Shown here piece by piece: positions 10,892 to 24,704 of a DNA stretch of 64,000 bases (the first letter of the stretch is position 1; every line of letters starts with the position of its first letter). Made by a program: the position numbers and the translations under genes. Location of the stretch: the NCBI GenBank assembly GCA_963573305.1, contig OY754329.1, positions 130,745,422 through 130,809,421 of the forward strand. The letters are read 5' to 3'. A model generated the notes under the pieces. The model was not told the origin of the DNA. It worked only from the letters and a program-made list of their open reading frames with translations, and made no database searches. The DNA is from Pyrrhosoma nymphula. Lineage: Eukaryota; Arthropoda; Insecta; Odonata; Coenagrionidae.

Positions 10892-13800
10892 TGCCCTTAT
10901 TCCTACAGGATACGTAGCATATGATGGGCTGAAGACGGTCATTTAAGTCTAACTGCAGAAACATCTCACTTATTGCTTGGATTAATTACATTTCGCTTAA
11001 GATTTTGCAATTAAAGACTCAATTAAAGTAAATGCAATCATAACTAACAGCTCGCCTCGCGCTGAGTAACAGTAGGCCGTGTGAAGCGCTCTTAACCGCA
11101 GAGTTGCATAATGTTTCGCTTTTCCCATTCCTTTTAATACATCAAATGCATACCTATCAAGGATACACCCAGCTGGCTATCTGGGAATTATGTACCTAGA
11201 TGTTAAAAAACACTATCTTTCAACGAAAATATAAAATCTTTACTAGCAGTAAAAATATTTATATTTTATTACAACTGTATAATATAGCAATTGATGAACA
11301 TACTTTGCGGAAATTGAGGTGGTTCATATTCATAATAATCACTGAAGCACTTGACCAGCATCCCAGACATATGACGTTAAGATGCTTCTCGTTCTTTATT
11401 TTAGGAAGAATTCTTTTCCTTACCAATCACAAAACATTTTCCCACCTGTCACTGTTTGCACTAAAACAGAGAAGCTGGCATAAGGTAGATACATGAAATA
11501 CGCCGTTAGTTTTATGGGGGGAGGGACTGCCAATTACTAATCTTAAAGATCTGGCGAAGACGAGTATCATGGGCATGAACGCAGTGATATGACAGTGAAA
11601 TTGCCATATAAATGTACCACTATACTCATGTAATAGTTTAAAAAATTTACGTAGCCTAAAATAAGCGCCGGTGCTCGAAAAGTCTGGTTCATTAATCATT
11701 CACACGCAGTGAGCAGTATTTAATTAAATTTAAGAACTGGATGATAAGAAATCAATTCCAGCATAAGAACAGAAATTAATGCCTGGAAGTCCAAAGAAAA
11801 TGACAAAACATGAGGAAAGTCAAAGAAATTTTACTAGAAAATAAGACGCGATGATTCAGAGCACTGGACATACATAATCCATGAGAAGGATGAGCAAGCC
11901 CTTTTGACTCTTCACATAGGCAAGACAATTTAAAAATAAGGGTATGGGAGATGAAACCAATGCAAAAAACTTATTCGCAAATTCGTAACGTTACGCCAAG
12001 CACTGTTTCTTTCGAAATCGGACGTAACGGTGAGACCATTAAATTTACTTTTTCATCAAATACGAGTAATTATGCCAAGCAATCAAATTTATGATGACCA
12101 ATTAAGTCCATTTGTTTTAAATAGCGGTTTAGATAATGCGAATGACCAGGAAAAAGGAAGCTAAGGGTTAAAGGCAGAGTTATCGCCTCACGTAAAATTT
12201 TCGACTTCCTTAATCATGTATTAGCATAACTTTAAATACATTTCATTGTTAAAAAAGATAAAATGGGGTTTAATGCGCTCTTTAAGTAAATACAATTGTT
12301 CAATAATTGGTAATTTAAATTTCGTGATGATGGAAGAAGGAGATAGAAGAGGAGTGAATTTTAAATTTTAAAAGAAATATGCCGGTAGTGTGAGTCAAAT
12401 AACCTACTCGAGATATAAATGACCCTTAAAGATAAAGCAACAGGAAGAGGCACAATGATCGCAGTAAATGTTTCTTTTGACATTAAACTGTAATTTCACA
12501 CAATGTAACGGCTTCATGAATTAACAGCTGACGGTGTTCCACCATTCTGGCTTCTTTCAGAATATTCTCCTAAGCTGAAATTAATACAAGGAAAGGAGCA
12601 CATGAACTGAGCATGGAATTTTGTAATTTTCGTCGCTTTTGAATAATGGTTAGTTTATGAATAAGCCACAGTTGAGCAACTTACAATACACAAGAACTAA
12701 AACTACAACAGACTCAGCTAAGCAATCAATATTTTAATAAAGAAGCCAAGTCAAACTTCAGCACCTGGGATCACACAAGGAATTGATGATATTTTTGAAT
12801 CAATATACCAGCATTTTTTCTCCGGCAACTAACAAATTATTGTCAAGATACGATATTTTTACAATTGGCGCAGCAATGAGATATCTTCACGGTTGACGAA
12901 GTCAGCGTCCATCTTAAATCGTAGTTACAAGCCTTGAGAAACGTATCTTTAAAAAAATCACTATCTCGATAAACAATAGCCTCTTGCTACATTCGATAAG
13001 AATGCAATGTCAAAAGAGAGTAGTTTTTCCCTCTATATTTGCTCGTATCATATTCCTTTCACTGATTGCTGACTCTTATTTCTTCACCTCCTATTATCGC
13101 GTCAAACCTGCGGCTGAACTATACCAAAAAACTAAGGCGAATGGTATCATCATTTGGAATAAAAACCAATGAATGGGAGGGTTTTAGATAGTTCCTGCTT
13201 TAATTTGCCCTATTATAGAATCATCTTTCCTTCTACATCCCCTTTTATTCCTATTTTCTATCTCAACATTTCCATTTTTTTCTTCCTCTTTCCACTAAGA
13301 AAACTTACTTTTCAAGACGTCCTCCATTCGCTTTTTCTGCCAACTCCGAATCAACAATCATTCATTGCTCCCCCGCCATTTCTGGTAATAAATTTTTCAT
13401 TTTTCACTATTCATACCAACTGTTAAAATGGCTATTAAGGTCTTTTCCATCAGATGAAATAACGAGTATTACAAGAAAGGCACTCCCCACCAAAAGGTGG
13501 AGACCAAATCTTCCAAGGTGGGACTAGAAGCCGAGACCCTGGGAACGAGGATGAGCCCAATTGTAATTTAGTAAATCATGATTTTTGGTGGTATGATCTT
13601 GCGTAACTGAAATTTACACTATCCTACTACAAAGAGGCAATCCTAGGAGCATGGGCAGCTCAAAGAAATTTTTTTCATCGGGTAAGCTCTATTTTTTTAC
13701 TGCTTTGCGGAACCCCATCTCGTCCTTCCAGCCAAAAATCTTATATTTATTTCTTATACGTAAGTTTAAGTGTACATTCCTAATAAATTGTTTTTATGCC

Positions 13801-14910
13801 ATAAATACATCGCTGTACTATAAATATATTCAACATTATGAGCCGTCCAAGACTAGGAGTTTGACAGAGCACTAATACAAATTTATCCAGTACACGACAA
13901 ACATTTACCGTCATATCATTTAGTGGTATATTTAGCTCCTCCGCGAGACGCAACTGCGACCTTTAATGTAACCGGAGTGTATAGCTTCGCGAAGGAGAAG
14001 CCTTCACACTTTCCCACATTTATTGCACTTGCGTCACACGACACGCAACCATCCAACCGCGCCGTAAAAAAAGCGGAAGAAGTAGTTCAACCGAGAGGGT
14101 CTGCAAGTACCAGGAGCGAAGAGAACGCGTACGCGCAGGTTCGCAAAAGACACACATGAGGAGACGAAATTATCCGTCCTGGTCGCTTTCGAGTTCCGGA
14201 ATGACACCGGCCGCTACTGCCTATAGCAGAAATAGTCCTTTTCCTAGGGATCTGCGGAGGTAGGCGGAAATGCGAAGACAACAATACTACGATGGCTAAA
14301 AGTACAATCATTGTAGGTATGTCCAATTTACTAAACTTTCAGAAAACGCAAAAAGATGATGTCGAACTTGGGGAGAAACTTGCCAAAGACCCCTAAATAC
14401 TCAACAGCCCTATAAATTTATGCATTAGATAATATTTTATTAGACAAAAATAGCACTTTCAAGCTAATTTTAATTACTTCCACCTAATCCAATGCCATAA
14501 TTTGGACATTCAATACATAATTTGGGCAAAACTATGCCAATGATTGTGCTTTTAGCCACCGACTTAACAACTTTCCTGGTTTAAAAGATAGGTGGTGAGT
14601 CTTCTCCTGCTCCGTGGAGGTTTTTCCAACTTCCGCATTAAGACACTTACGGGACGCATCTCTCCTCCGGAGGAATCTTCCTTTTTGCCCTATCGCGACT
14701 CGCGGCGACGGGAGAACAAACCACTAGCGGGTTTGAATCCGAAGATTCCGCGCGTGAGAAAGAGAGAGCAGCGAGAAGGAAGACCACGCATCCATGAAAT
14801 CGTGAAATCGCGAGGCAACTGCCATCTCGGGATGGTTTCCTCTACTTGCTACTCCTCCGAGCATGGAAAGGACACTAACAAAACCGACATTCAAATGAAA
14901 AACCCCTGAA
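10892..14910. other. Unassigned DNA, AT-rich with two GC-richer patches
   Basis: About 4 kb without a supported gene. CpG-richer patches at about 13930-14290 and 14590-14860 contain ORFs of 78, 79 and 105 codons in conflicting frames; these could mark an exon or promoter, but no domain or convincing splice pair was identified. A short inverted repeat sits near 13482-13496 (CTCCCCACC, CAAAAGG, TGGAG). Confidence 0.4.
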
Positions 14911-15485
14911 GTAAGGTGACCATGAGTAGTACTGGTTTTGCGGGGATGCCACTGGTAGTAGGGTGTGTATCATGGTGACACGAAAAGCTAAAATAATAAC
15001 TAGTTTGTGCCGGTCTTCAATGTTTTGCCAGCGAAGTTTTGATCACACCATTCATAGGTGTAAGGGAACGAACGAAATTTACCCAAAGATGGGCGGAATG
15101 AAATACCGATACTGAACGGTATTAAATATTTCTGTCCATCACATCTACATATATTCAAAGTGGGTATAAAAAGTGCAATTTCTGCACTGCGTGATCAAGT
15201 ATTTAAATAAAATATTCGTAATTTACATTGAAATGGAATAAAAATCTTTTCCCTTCCATTGCATAAATTAATGCTGAAGACATATTCCTTCTGATGTAAC
15301 ATCTTAAGCTCTTAGGAAAGTTGCACCATCTGTGGCAAAGGTGAGTGGTATAGGACTCAAGCGTGACAGGTTTACCAACACTTTACTTGATCTGATTGAG
15401 AGTGAAATGTCTGGAACACAGTCTATGCTTCAGGGGAACCAAAAGTTTTTACCGGTTTAGTAGGTCATTAATCTGGCCACCTTAC
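14911..15485. repeat. Possible inverted-repeat-bounded segment
   Basis: The left end GTAAGGTGACCA (14911-14922) is the inverted counterpart, with one mismatch, of TGGCCACCTTAC (15474-15485). Nothing between them looks like a transposase and no target duplication is obvious. Twelve base pairs at this distance could arise by chance, so this is only a candidate non-autonomous DNA element. Confidence 0.25.
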
Positions 15486-16033
15486 CCAAAAGCAATGTAA
15501 CCTTCATTCGCAAAATTCAAACAGAAGGTAAAAGAAAGGGATGGAGATCACATAAAATTGATAAAAAACGCGACTCGCGTGGAGTGAAAGATGGAAGAGG
15601 GCCGATTTCAAAAGAGTAAAAGTAAAAAACGGGGCTAGCAAGGGGTACACACATGCCGAAAATGTTACGCACCACTGGCTCCCCAAGCTGCAATAGCAGT
15701 ACCCACACGGACTTCTTATCTATCGCCTACCAATTATGGCTTTCTTCATCATGTCAGTTATGAGAACTAATGAAGTAACTTCCAGATGATTTCACGAGGG
15801 TCTTCCGTGAACATGACGTTAGTTCGTCGGAATTGCAACTCCAAATCCGAATGACCGGTACCAAAAGTGGGGAAAGTAAGCCGATTACTGCATTCAATCC
15901 TCCTCCAAGTGATTTTGGCCATCAGATTTAAAAGAAAAATATCATTTAATTACGCATGTCACCTTGCACTGAAACAATTTATGTCACACACGATGCCCAT
16001 CCAGAAAGTAAAGAGTAGATTTGATCTATTAAG
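15486..16033. other. Unassigned DNA
   Basis: Short overlapping ORFs (60-71 codons) only; no recognisable repeat or gene. Confidence 0.4.
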
Positions 16034-16351
16034 CCCTAGAGCAGGGTGGGTGCGAGACTGCATTCCAGGAGGTGCGAGATAACATTTCAGTTTTTTGTTT
16101 TTATTAAGGGTACCTTTTTTAAGATTTATACACCATTAAATTTGTTGTAACATTTTTATCTTCCATATGTTTCATTTTTGCTTATGTATTATTAAAAATT
16201 GATCATACAAATTTGTTTTGGTCACCTTCACTTTATTCTTACATAAATTATTACTTTCAGGGGTGCGAGATATTACTTTAAGGGCTTCGAGGACATATAC
16301 ATTTTTTTTAGGGTTGGGGAATAAAAGATGTTGGGAAACACTGCCCTAGAG
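16034..16351. mobile_element. Complete hAT-type MITE with 8-bp target-site duplication
   Basis: The element spans 16042-16343 (302 bp). It begins CAGGGTGGG and ends GGGAAACACTG, so the terminal inverted repeats are CAGGG... and, in reverse complement, CAGTGTTTCCCAAC. It is flanked by a perfect 8-bp direct repeat, CCCTAGAG, at 16034-16041 and 16344-16351. An 8-bp target duplication and CAG(G/T)G ends are hallmarks of the hAT superfamily. There is no ORF, so it is non-autonomous and must have been moved by a hAT transposase encoded elsewhere. Inside, GGTGCGAGATA near the left end recurs as GGTGCGAGATATT near 16262. Confidence 0.9.
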
Positions 16352-17087
16352 AATATAAAATTGGGTAGTTGAGCCATTTTTTTTCCGAGGATCAACAGCG
16401 GTGCACCACGAAATGCAAGTTACGCGAAAATCGCATTAACTCTGAAATAAGCTGGCGTGGTGTCAGAGCCAGAACCCGGATATAAACTGGAGGTTATTCC
16501 ATCATAAAGCTCTACAATTACATTTTTTGATTATCTTCATAGATTGATTAATGAAATTATACAAGTTAAACATTTTTTTGACATTTCAAATTTTTATAAA
16601 CCTACTGGCACATAAAATTTTGGAATATCAAAAATCGTCTGTTACATATTTTGTAGCCCTGAAGATGTTTTAAAAATAAAATGGAAATATTGGCCAGGTG
16701 TAGCGTAGAGTCTGAATGACATTACTAGCATAGGTCTCAAATCTGCGCGAATTGAATGTATCAAATAATGAAATTCTGGTGTTAAAAAAAGAAAACTAAC
16801 TGGTAAAATTCCACCATGACATCTGTCCTTATCTTCATCTGACATCTTCCTTTCTCGGTCGATGAAGAAAGGAAAAATGTGGAGCATTTAAAGGCAGTTC
16901 GATTTTCACAACTTCTAAATGACGCTAAATTGATCCAACGATCGTTGAATTCATCAATTGTGGCTTTGAATGACGTTCCCTTTCGACTGTGTGAGTTAAA
17001 AACAATGTTTTAAAAGACACCTTTTCGCTGGTGCTGCTTAAAAACAACATATGTCTCCGATTACGTCCCCTGGACGATAAAAAAAAA
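16352..17087. other. Unassigned DNA
   Basis: AT-rich, with two minus-strand ORFs (81 and 90 codons) lacking any recognisable domain. Nothing else seen. Confidence 0.4.
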
Positions 17088-18130
17088 ACAAAATTGAGGC
17101 GTAAGATATGCAGGTTATTCGGAGGATATATTTTTAACAAACATTTCTTCCACATTTCTGCCACAGGAGCTGTCTCCATCCGCCATTGCCATTGCATTAA
17201 TGCATTTTTACTTCAATTACTGCAGTAATTTCCTGATAATTTAAAAAAATAAATAAAAGGAATGATGCCTAAAATTTATTTCCATTCGATTCCCAGGGAG
17301 AAATCTTCTTCTTCTCACTTCTTATAACAGCTTTTTGGAGAAAATACCATTAATTTTACATGAAAAAAATACTATTTTTCTACAAGTTTCTCCCATTGTT
17401 GCTTGTAACACCATTTTATTTAAAGATCAATTTGCGAAATTCGTTGCGCAGAAAGCTATGATTTTTGTTACTCATATCAAACAGAGGGTATATTCTTCCA
17501 TGCACAGCTATAATATGGAAAAATGGCATTTTAGTCATCTTACAGCGGTATCACCTTATGGAGGTTCCACCGTGACTGCGTGAGTAAAAACAATTACTGT
17601 CTGTCTGTCCAACAAATACTAAACTCCCATTTTTTTGTTCAATTGGTTTAAAAAATCCTGCTTTCACTGATGTCAGGCGTTAGCTACTGAAAACCAAAAT
17701 TAAGGTACAAAATATGCAGATTATTCCACGAATATATTTTATAATGAACACTTTTTATAGCCTTAGACGCTGACTGCAGCGCCATTTCCATGGAATTACC
17801 ACACATTGACTTCAATTAACGCAGTACTTCGCTAATAACTAAAAAAATGTGGTAACATGCATCTATTTTATTTTTAACCAATTACCCAGGAGTTTTCGCT
17901 TCTTATTAATAGTTTTACGTGAAATGGAATTTATGTATATTAGATAGAAAAATACTACATATTTTCTCCCACACCACGTAATTTCAAGTTCAATTTGCGA
18001 GAAAAATAGCGAGGAAAGTAACATTTTTTTGTTCATATCAAATAGAGGACATGTTTTTCTATAAGTACCCAGAATTTGAATGAAATTACATTCGTGAAAT
18101 TATACGGCGGAACCACCATTATAGCAGTAC
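17088..18130. repeat. Old direct duplication, offset about 607 bp
   Basis: Blocks of about 17091-17580 reappear in the same order at about 17697-18115. Examples: AAATTGAGGCGTAAGATATGCAGG against AAATTAAGGTACAAAATATGCAGA (compared in pieces), CTTCAATTACTGCAGTA against CTTCAATTAACGCAGTA, TCAATTTGCGA in both, CATATCAAACAGAGG against CATATCAAATAGAGG, and GGAGGTTCCACC against GGCGGAACCACC. Divergence is high, with many small indels, so this is an ancient tandem duplication or two adjacent copies of an unknown repeat. The ORF at 17335-17583 is within unit 1 and is not kept open in unit 2, which argues against it being a gene. Confidence 0.75.
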
Positions 18131-21100
18131 ATAAAGTCGTGTAAATGAAAGACGTTCTCCAAATATTTTCAAATATTTGTAATCCTAAGTTGTCTTGATT
18201 TGTGATTTTATTTTGAGTCCAAAGTTCTTGGATCCATTGCTATGGTTTTGTTTGTTTATTTTTTTGTTTATGTTCTGTCATATTAAAATAATGCAAGTTA
18301 TTTTAAGAGGCTTCCTTTATATATAGGCTGAAAAAGAAGTTTGCCCCAAATCATCACGGCAAAAATGGCTAATGCGTGAGATTTTGCACGCCGACACAAG
18401 AACAAACGACAGCCAAATTTCGAGTCCAAATGGGAAATGTAGTGATTTCGAAGGGTATCTTCCCTCAACGCAATGGAGCACACACCACAGAAGAGGAGAG
18501 GAAGATGAGCTGTGTGATTGAAATCAGTTGCCTACATCTCGAGAGCAATGCTCGTCCAACTGTGACGGATTCTTGGCAAAAATAAAATGAGAGGAAAAAG
18601 AAAACACGTGAACGGAATCAACGAGTCTGCGTGCTTGACGAGAGATACGTACTCCGTAATTTACGGCGATGGATGAAATTCCTCTCACCCACGACCGAAA
18701 AAAGTACACGAAGGGCGAGATGAACGAAAGAAAAAATGAGCGCTGGAGAAGAATTCACGCTGAGTCATAAACTATTCAGAGTAGCATGCATACAATATTA
18801 CAGGACCGATCAAAAAACTTTTTTAACGTTCTCACAAATTATTACACTGGATCCCCTTAAAAAGCATTTTATCCATGCGTGTACCATTTTCTTTACTTCC
18901 CTCAACGTCAGTTTCCACATCAGGGAGCAATCCTCAAACGAAGCATGGTATTCAGGAATCACCACATGTTGCTTCATCGAGTTTTTCTTAATGTGGGGTG
19001 ATTTAATAAGTCCAATGGACCAGGATGAAAATTCCAACCCAAAAAGTTTCAACGAGACTGCACATTTATTCAGATTCATATTTCATGTATTTAAAGAGTT
19101 TTTCAGATTAAATATAAGGGATGTCATTCCCTAAAGATTTGCAATACAAATAACTTTTACTCCAAGGGTAAACAAAAAGCATTGAACTCTTAAGGATCGG
19201 GTTATCGGTGTCGAGGACGCAGTATTTTACTTGAAAGAAGTCTCTCAAATTTAAAGCGCGTTTTCGACGGCAAAGGTTACATTATTCATAGGTCAATGCT
19301 AATTCTAAGGGAAAGTCATCAGCACTACACAGTACCATGAAGTCCTATATATGGCCTATAAACTATGAGTATTAAATATATAAAAAATAAAAAACATAAA
19401 TGTTACCGAGTAAGTATCTATTAAATTTATTTTTTCCAAAAAGTTCTCTTAAAACTGGGGTCCATCCTCGACGCCGGTACGTCCTCGACACTGGAAAATA
19501 CGTCTAATACGTTTATTAAGACTTTGATTTATTAAAGGGGTATTTAGGTTATGAAATCCTGAAACAAAGTTCGGATCGATGGGCATCAAGTGATAGTGAG
19601 AACATGGCCCTCTATAACTATTGCTGTTTTGAGTGTAAATTCCCTTTTGAATCGATGAATAAAGCTCATTTGCCAAGGTCTTTCCCACAAAAAATTGCCA
19701 GGATAAGTTAAAGAATGGAGACTCATTATCCGAAGACGTTTCTCGGGTTAGTCAAAATTATGAATAAGGCAGGACGCAATGAAATATTGGAAGAGTGACG
19801 TCGACAAGGTCATACACCGGACCATATACGTTCACAACTTCGCCCTTTGAAATTTAATGCCCGGAGCCGAATGAATTCTCACATCTCTGGACTCCAAAAA
19901 TAGTGCGTGAATAAGATGTTGTTTCTGCTTAACTGGCTCCTTGAGAAGGCCGCTTCTTACCGCGTAAAAGTCTGTCTAAAACCCTAATACATTCGCAGGA
20001 GAAAATGACAGAGATCATATAAAATGAAGTCAAATTTATAATACAGCATTGAACATGTACATAGTTCTTGTTCCGAAAACCGTTAAATACCATTAGTGCT
20101 GGTTGGTTTATTTTTTAGAACAGACGACCGACAGCTGAGGTTATTTGCCCAATAAGGGATAGGTGGATAGGTTGTGGCTGGGGATGGATTATTTGGGGAA
20201 TGGAGTAAGGGTGGAGAGAATCGTGGCGTGGGCACTAGCTTCCTTACGGACGGTTCGCATTGAACGTAAGGACTTAACGTAAATACACAGCATAAGAACT
20301 TTAGAGTTTGGCACTTGCATTGTAGTTAAGACGGTCACAATGCGCCGCAATGATATAATATAGCGTAGAAGATGGTTCAGTTTCATCATTTATAGTGCGT
20401 CGTTAAGCTGTTCAATCGAGACGAAGCGCGAGGCTTTAAGCTGGCCAATCAAAGACGATTGTAGCATGTAAGCAAAGTTCAGAAAGTTTTCATAGCAACT
20501 ATAGCAAAATTGGAATAAAATAAAAAATCATAGATTTGGCGAGAGAAAAAAGTTATCAGTAATATAAAAGAAGTCTTCCGTAGTTTTATTCTTCAATTAA
20601 AAACAATGCCTACTTGAAACTACTAACTACTGGCTAACTTAAGCATCAAAAGTAGCTTTTCTATCGGTTTAATTGTCTCATCCGACGGACAGAGTATGGC
20701 AGTTGAAGTGGTCTGAGCCCAAGTAGGGATTACGGTTCCTCTAAAACTATCCACCATAACCGGGATTCAAGTATGTATTATGTTTAGAAAACCAGGAAAA
20801 TTCAATAGAGGCCAAGTCCATAGAGTAGGGTGGCTAACTTCCAAAGCTTTTTTGGCGTCGACAATGCATCGACCCAATCTCCTAGATTGAGTGTGATCAG
20901 GAAATCTTTATGTGTCGATTAGGATGGGCAGGAGACGTAAATGTGCTCCTCAGAATGGAAACCACACTTTTTTTTTCCATCGGTGCGAACCATTCAGGCA
21001 AAACGGTATCACCGTTCCACTTGAGGAAAAAACTCTTAAGGATATGAATACACATCCCACCAAGAAAAGAAACTTTCTGAGAGAGAATATCGAGCATTCT

Positions 21101-23900
21101 CTGATTCGTGTTTAAAAGCGTAATAACTTTGGACGACGTCAGCTTTGAGCGCGTCAATACTCAACATGCAAGCAGACTTTTTTTAACATACACACAATTT
21201 CAAAATATTCGCATCTTTAAAAATAATAGCCTGTTTTTGTGTTGAAAATTGAAGATTAGTTTTCTGAATCTATTTTAAACTTACGTTGAAGTCCAGATGA
21301 AGTTAATTGAAATTAACGAAATATCGGAAACGATTTTTTCGCAAGTTAATTACATAAGAAAGACCATAAAAATTGAGATTAAATTATTGTAGTGGAAATA
21401 TAGAAGCAAGGTTATTTTAATATTAAGAAACTTTAAAGTTGTAGAAATATTATTTCCGGGCATATAAAATCTTTTCGATGCTTACAAGTAACAAAATAAT
21501 AAAAGAAACAGAAGAAATAAAGTAACGAGGATTGATGAAATTAGCACAACGCCGGAGCAAAGGGGAAGCAGGCGCACTGAATACTGATGACCTTATGAAG
21601 TTCCAACCATGTGAATGACGAGAGTGGAGTTCTCGAGCCAAGGAACATGGCGCCCAACTTAAAGCACTCGATTTTCTCCACACATAGGTCGCAATATAGG
21701 CATAATTTAAACTCAGTCCCATGTTCTTCGTAAGTTGCGGGGAATAACGCCCCATAGGCTTGACCCATAAGACCCACCGAGATAGTACTGCTCCATAACA
21801 TCCATTCCGCGACAAAAATGGCCCATCCACAGTTAGGCATCAACTCATCCTTGTCTACACTAAAGCGTCTCCGGGCCTACAAGTTAAACAACCAAGGACT
21901 CCTGTAAAGTATAGACAGTATATATTTTATTCATGAATACTTCATTTTCCTCACAAGTATTTAGGATTGATTCTCACACTCTCAAAACTCCGTTTCGAGC
22001 TACGTCTTTGATCTTGATTCCTATAATGAATCCGAATCAGGGAATGCTATATGAAAGCAATGAGAAAAGTGCAAGGCTGGCAGCACAGAAAGTCGGCAGG
22101 GCGAGATTGGTCTATTGGTCTCTGCCCGTCTAACGAACGCGGTCTTACGATGCATTTTTCCCTCTCAGCTACGGTGCCACTTATCTAACACCTGAACAAA
22201 CACAAGCACATTTTTCTTCTAATGCGGATGCTAACTGGGCTCATGAAAAAATGCTATTCACGTTGCGAATTGTCCATTAGTAACTTAGAAAAAGTTGAAA
22301 CAGAAAGCAAAAATTCAAACATTTTTAAAAATATACAGATATAATGATTTCGAGATAAGCGATAAGAACTGCAGGACGGCTTTGTCAACGAGAATGGAGA
22401 TAGCAAACTTTGCTCCAGTCCCACCGGATTTGTGCTGGAATGTACCGCCGCTTCCATATGATTAATGACCATGGAATGCACGTCGCAAAATCCACGAAAG
22501 ATAAGAAAGATACAGGAGTCCCAAGATACCGAGTGGAATATGGGACGAATAAATAAAGTCTGCGAGACACCTGGACTATAAAGGGCACCGTATTCCTGGG
22601 AACGCCACAGAGCGAAATAGGAGAAGGGAACTGTTTGCCATTCCACCTAAAGTTTGAACAAGACGTGCACCAAACAGTCATCATGCAAATAAACTGGTCC
22701 AAAGTCAGCTTGGGACCATAAAAATAACCACTCCATTTCTTGAATTTTCAGCATTAAATTTTACCGATGTCTCCGAAAAGGCACTAGCATTTCATCACCC
22801 GCAATTCTCACATTTCATTTCTTTAAGTTATTCGTCGTCTATCTTTATAATAAAGTAGTTTTAATTTTTTTACGTGATTGTTATCTCCAAGCTACGAATG
22901 ACCATACTGAAAGAATAAGGAAAAGATTTCAGTATGTTTGGCTAGTAGCACGACAAAAATGAATGGCTATCATTTCTAGTTATATCAAACATGGACCTCA
23001 TTACTTTTAATAGAGAATTTCACAAAAAAGACATTCCCCTTCAATCCATATTGAGAAATGGACTACATCTAGGATTATTCGCTGTCACATACTTATATTA
23101 AAAAGTAAATTTCCTAATTCACCTACTGTAACACAATACATTGATATAGCACATCAAATAACTTGATTACTTAAATGGGGAAAAATTAATGGGTGAACAC
23201 AAACACAGCAATAACAGCACCAAGTCTAAGCAATGAACGATGAATACTTTAAAATATTACAATCCTTAAAATAGAAAATTAAAAAGCGCTATATTTCATT
23301 CAAGGGAACGAGAAAGAGAAAAGTATAATCTGGGATGTAATCACTATTCCTTCTTTCGCGTTATCGTTATCAAAAACGCAAACCTCTCGTAAGGAGATGC
23401 TCACAGTTACTGCCATGAGAATTCACTCCATCAATTAATGGTGAAACTTTAAAGCACCAGACAAAATTTGGAGAACGCCGATCACGTTTTCACTCTAATT
23501 GGCGCAATAGAAGAATGACGATAATACAAGCGCACACATTATGGAGAACCTCGGAAGGCACGGCTAGTTACTTAACTTTCTAAGAAATGAACTTGCCTTT
23601 CCAAGAAAGACGGACGCCAGGAATCATAAAAAGATGATAGATGGAGACGTATTTTTTATCACTTGGAAGAGACACAAGGACTTACACCTGTGGACACCAA
23701 AGAATATAACTTCTTGGAGAAAGCTACTCTTGACCCCCATTAGATAGGACCTTAATTTAGGTTCAACGGCTTGCACGGATTTATAAAAAAAACTCATCTC
23801 GGGTCACTTTTTTCGTGCGCTAAGTCCACAGAATCCAGTCCGTGTTGGACGCTTAAAAAATTATCACTTCCGTCAACATAGCGGGAAAACGCAGCCTGCC
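18131..23900. other. Unassigned DNA, 5.8 kb
   Basis: The longest open frames are a 132-codon plus-strand ORF at 18736-19134, and minus-strand ORFs at 21450-21830 (126 codons), 21541-21843 (100), 22254-22646 (130) and 22385-22702 (105). The 21.5 and 22.4 kb pairs overlap in different frames. None contains a motif or composition I can tie to a family. A 12-bp inverted pair, GTGTCGAGGACG at 19208 and its complement at 19480, bounds about 280 bp and may or may not be meaningful. No RNA gene or clear transposon end was seen. Confidence 0.4.
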
Positions 23901-24500
23901 GTGCGGGGTTGGATAAGAGTCAAGCGACCAACACGCGGTGTCGTATGGAGGATGACTATAATATGTTTCCTCGTCTTCTCTCTCTAGGGAAGCGAAGGAC
24001 GAATCATTTCTTCCAACCTAGGAAGTGGGTTTCGAGGACGAAATTTCCCAACAGGCGGCGGAAGGCGGGACGTCAACAAGGCATCTAATACTACTCAGCG
24101 GAGTAGACTTTATGGATGAGAAGAGTTCAGTCGGATGACACTCCATCGCGAGTCCCCTTAGAAGCACGGAGCTGCGCTTGCATACGTCAGTCAAGGGCTG
24201 ATTGTTGAGAGAGAGGGGGAGGAGAATTGGGAGGGGTGAGTTGGTGGGGGGATGTACGACACTAAGGAAGGGAGGGGAAGACGGAAGGGCATTGGTCCAC
24301 TCGAAGGTCGTCGCGAGATGTTGCGTTTCTCTTCGAAACTCACCAGGAAGGTTTTTTAACACCTGCCAGTGGGGTTCGAGGTGTAATGAGGGGAGGGAGG
24401 GGGGGAAAGGGAGCGAGACGAATTCTCACAAGCGATAGGATGAGGGCACAAGACGAGGAAAATAAGAAGTGGGGCGGCAAGGAGAGGTGAGACTTAAAAA
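23901..24500. other. GC-richer, purine-rich patch with G-quadruplex potential
   Basis: The plus strand from about 24190 to 24480 is a run of GA/GGA with several G-tracts; 24386-24412 has four or more tracts of three to eight G separated by one to three bases, a canonical quadruplex pattern. Opposing ORFs at 24018-24362 (minus) and 24202-24438 (plus) reflect the purine bias. A promoter or first exon is possible but unsupported. Confidence 0.45.
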
Positions 24501-24704
24501 GACAAAAAAATGAAGCACCAGAAAAGGGAAGGGGAAAAGAGAAGAAGACTTAAACTCTTCCATAAACTTCGTGTTCAACCACGGTCCGTTATATGCGTCT
24601 ACATCGTATTTCTTTTAAAGAATTATTGTTTTATGCATGAATTAGTATCTTGTAATATTCACAAGTTAATAGTATTACTAATACTGACAATTAGTTGCAT
24701 CTTA

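Noticed and set aside
18736..19134. 132-codon plus-strand ORF as a gene
   Set aside because: No domain, no splice or promoter context, and an 89-codon antisense ORF covers much of it; a frame this long is plausible by chance in 64 kb.
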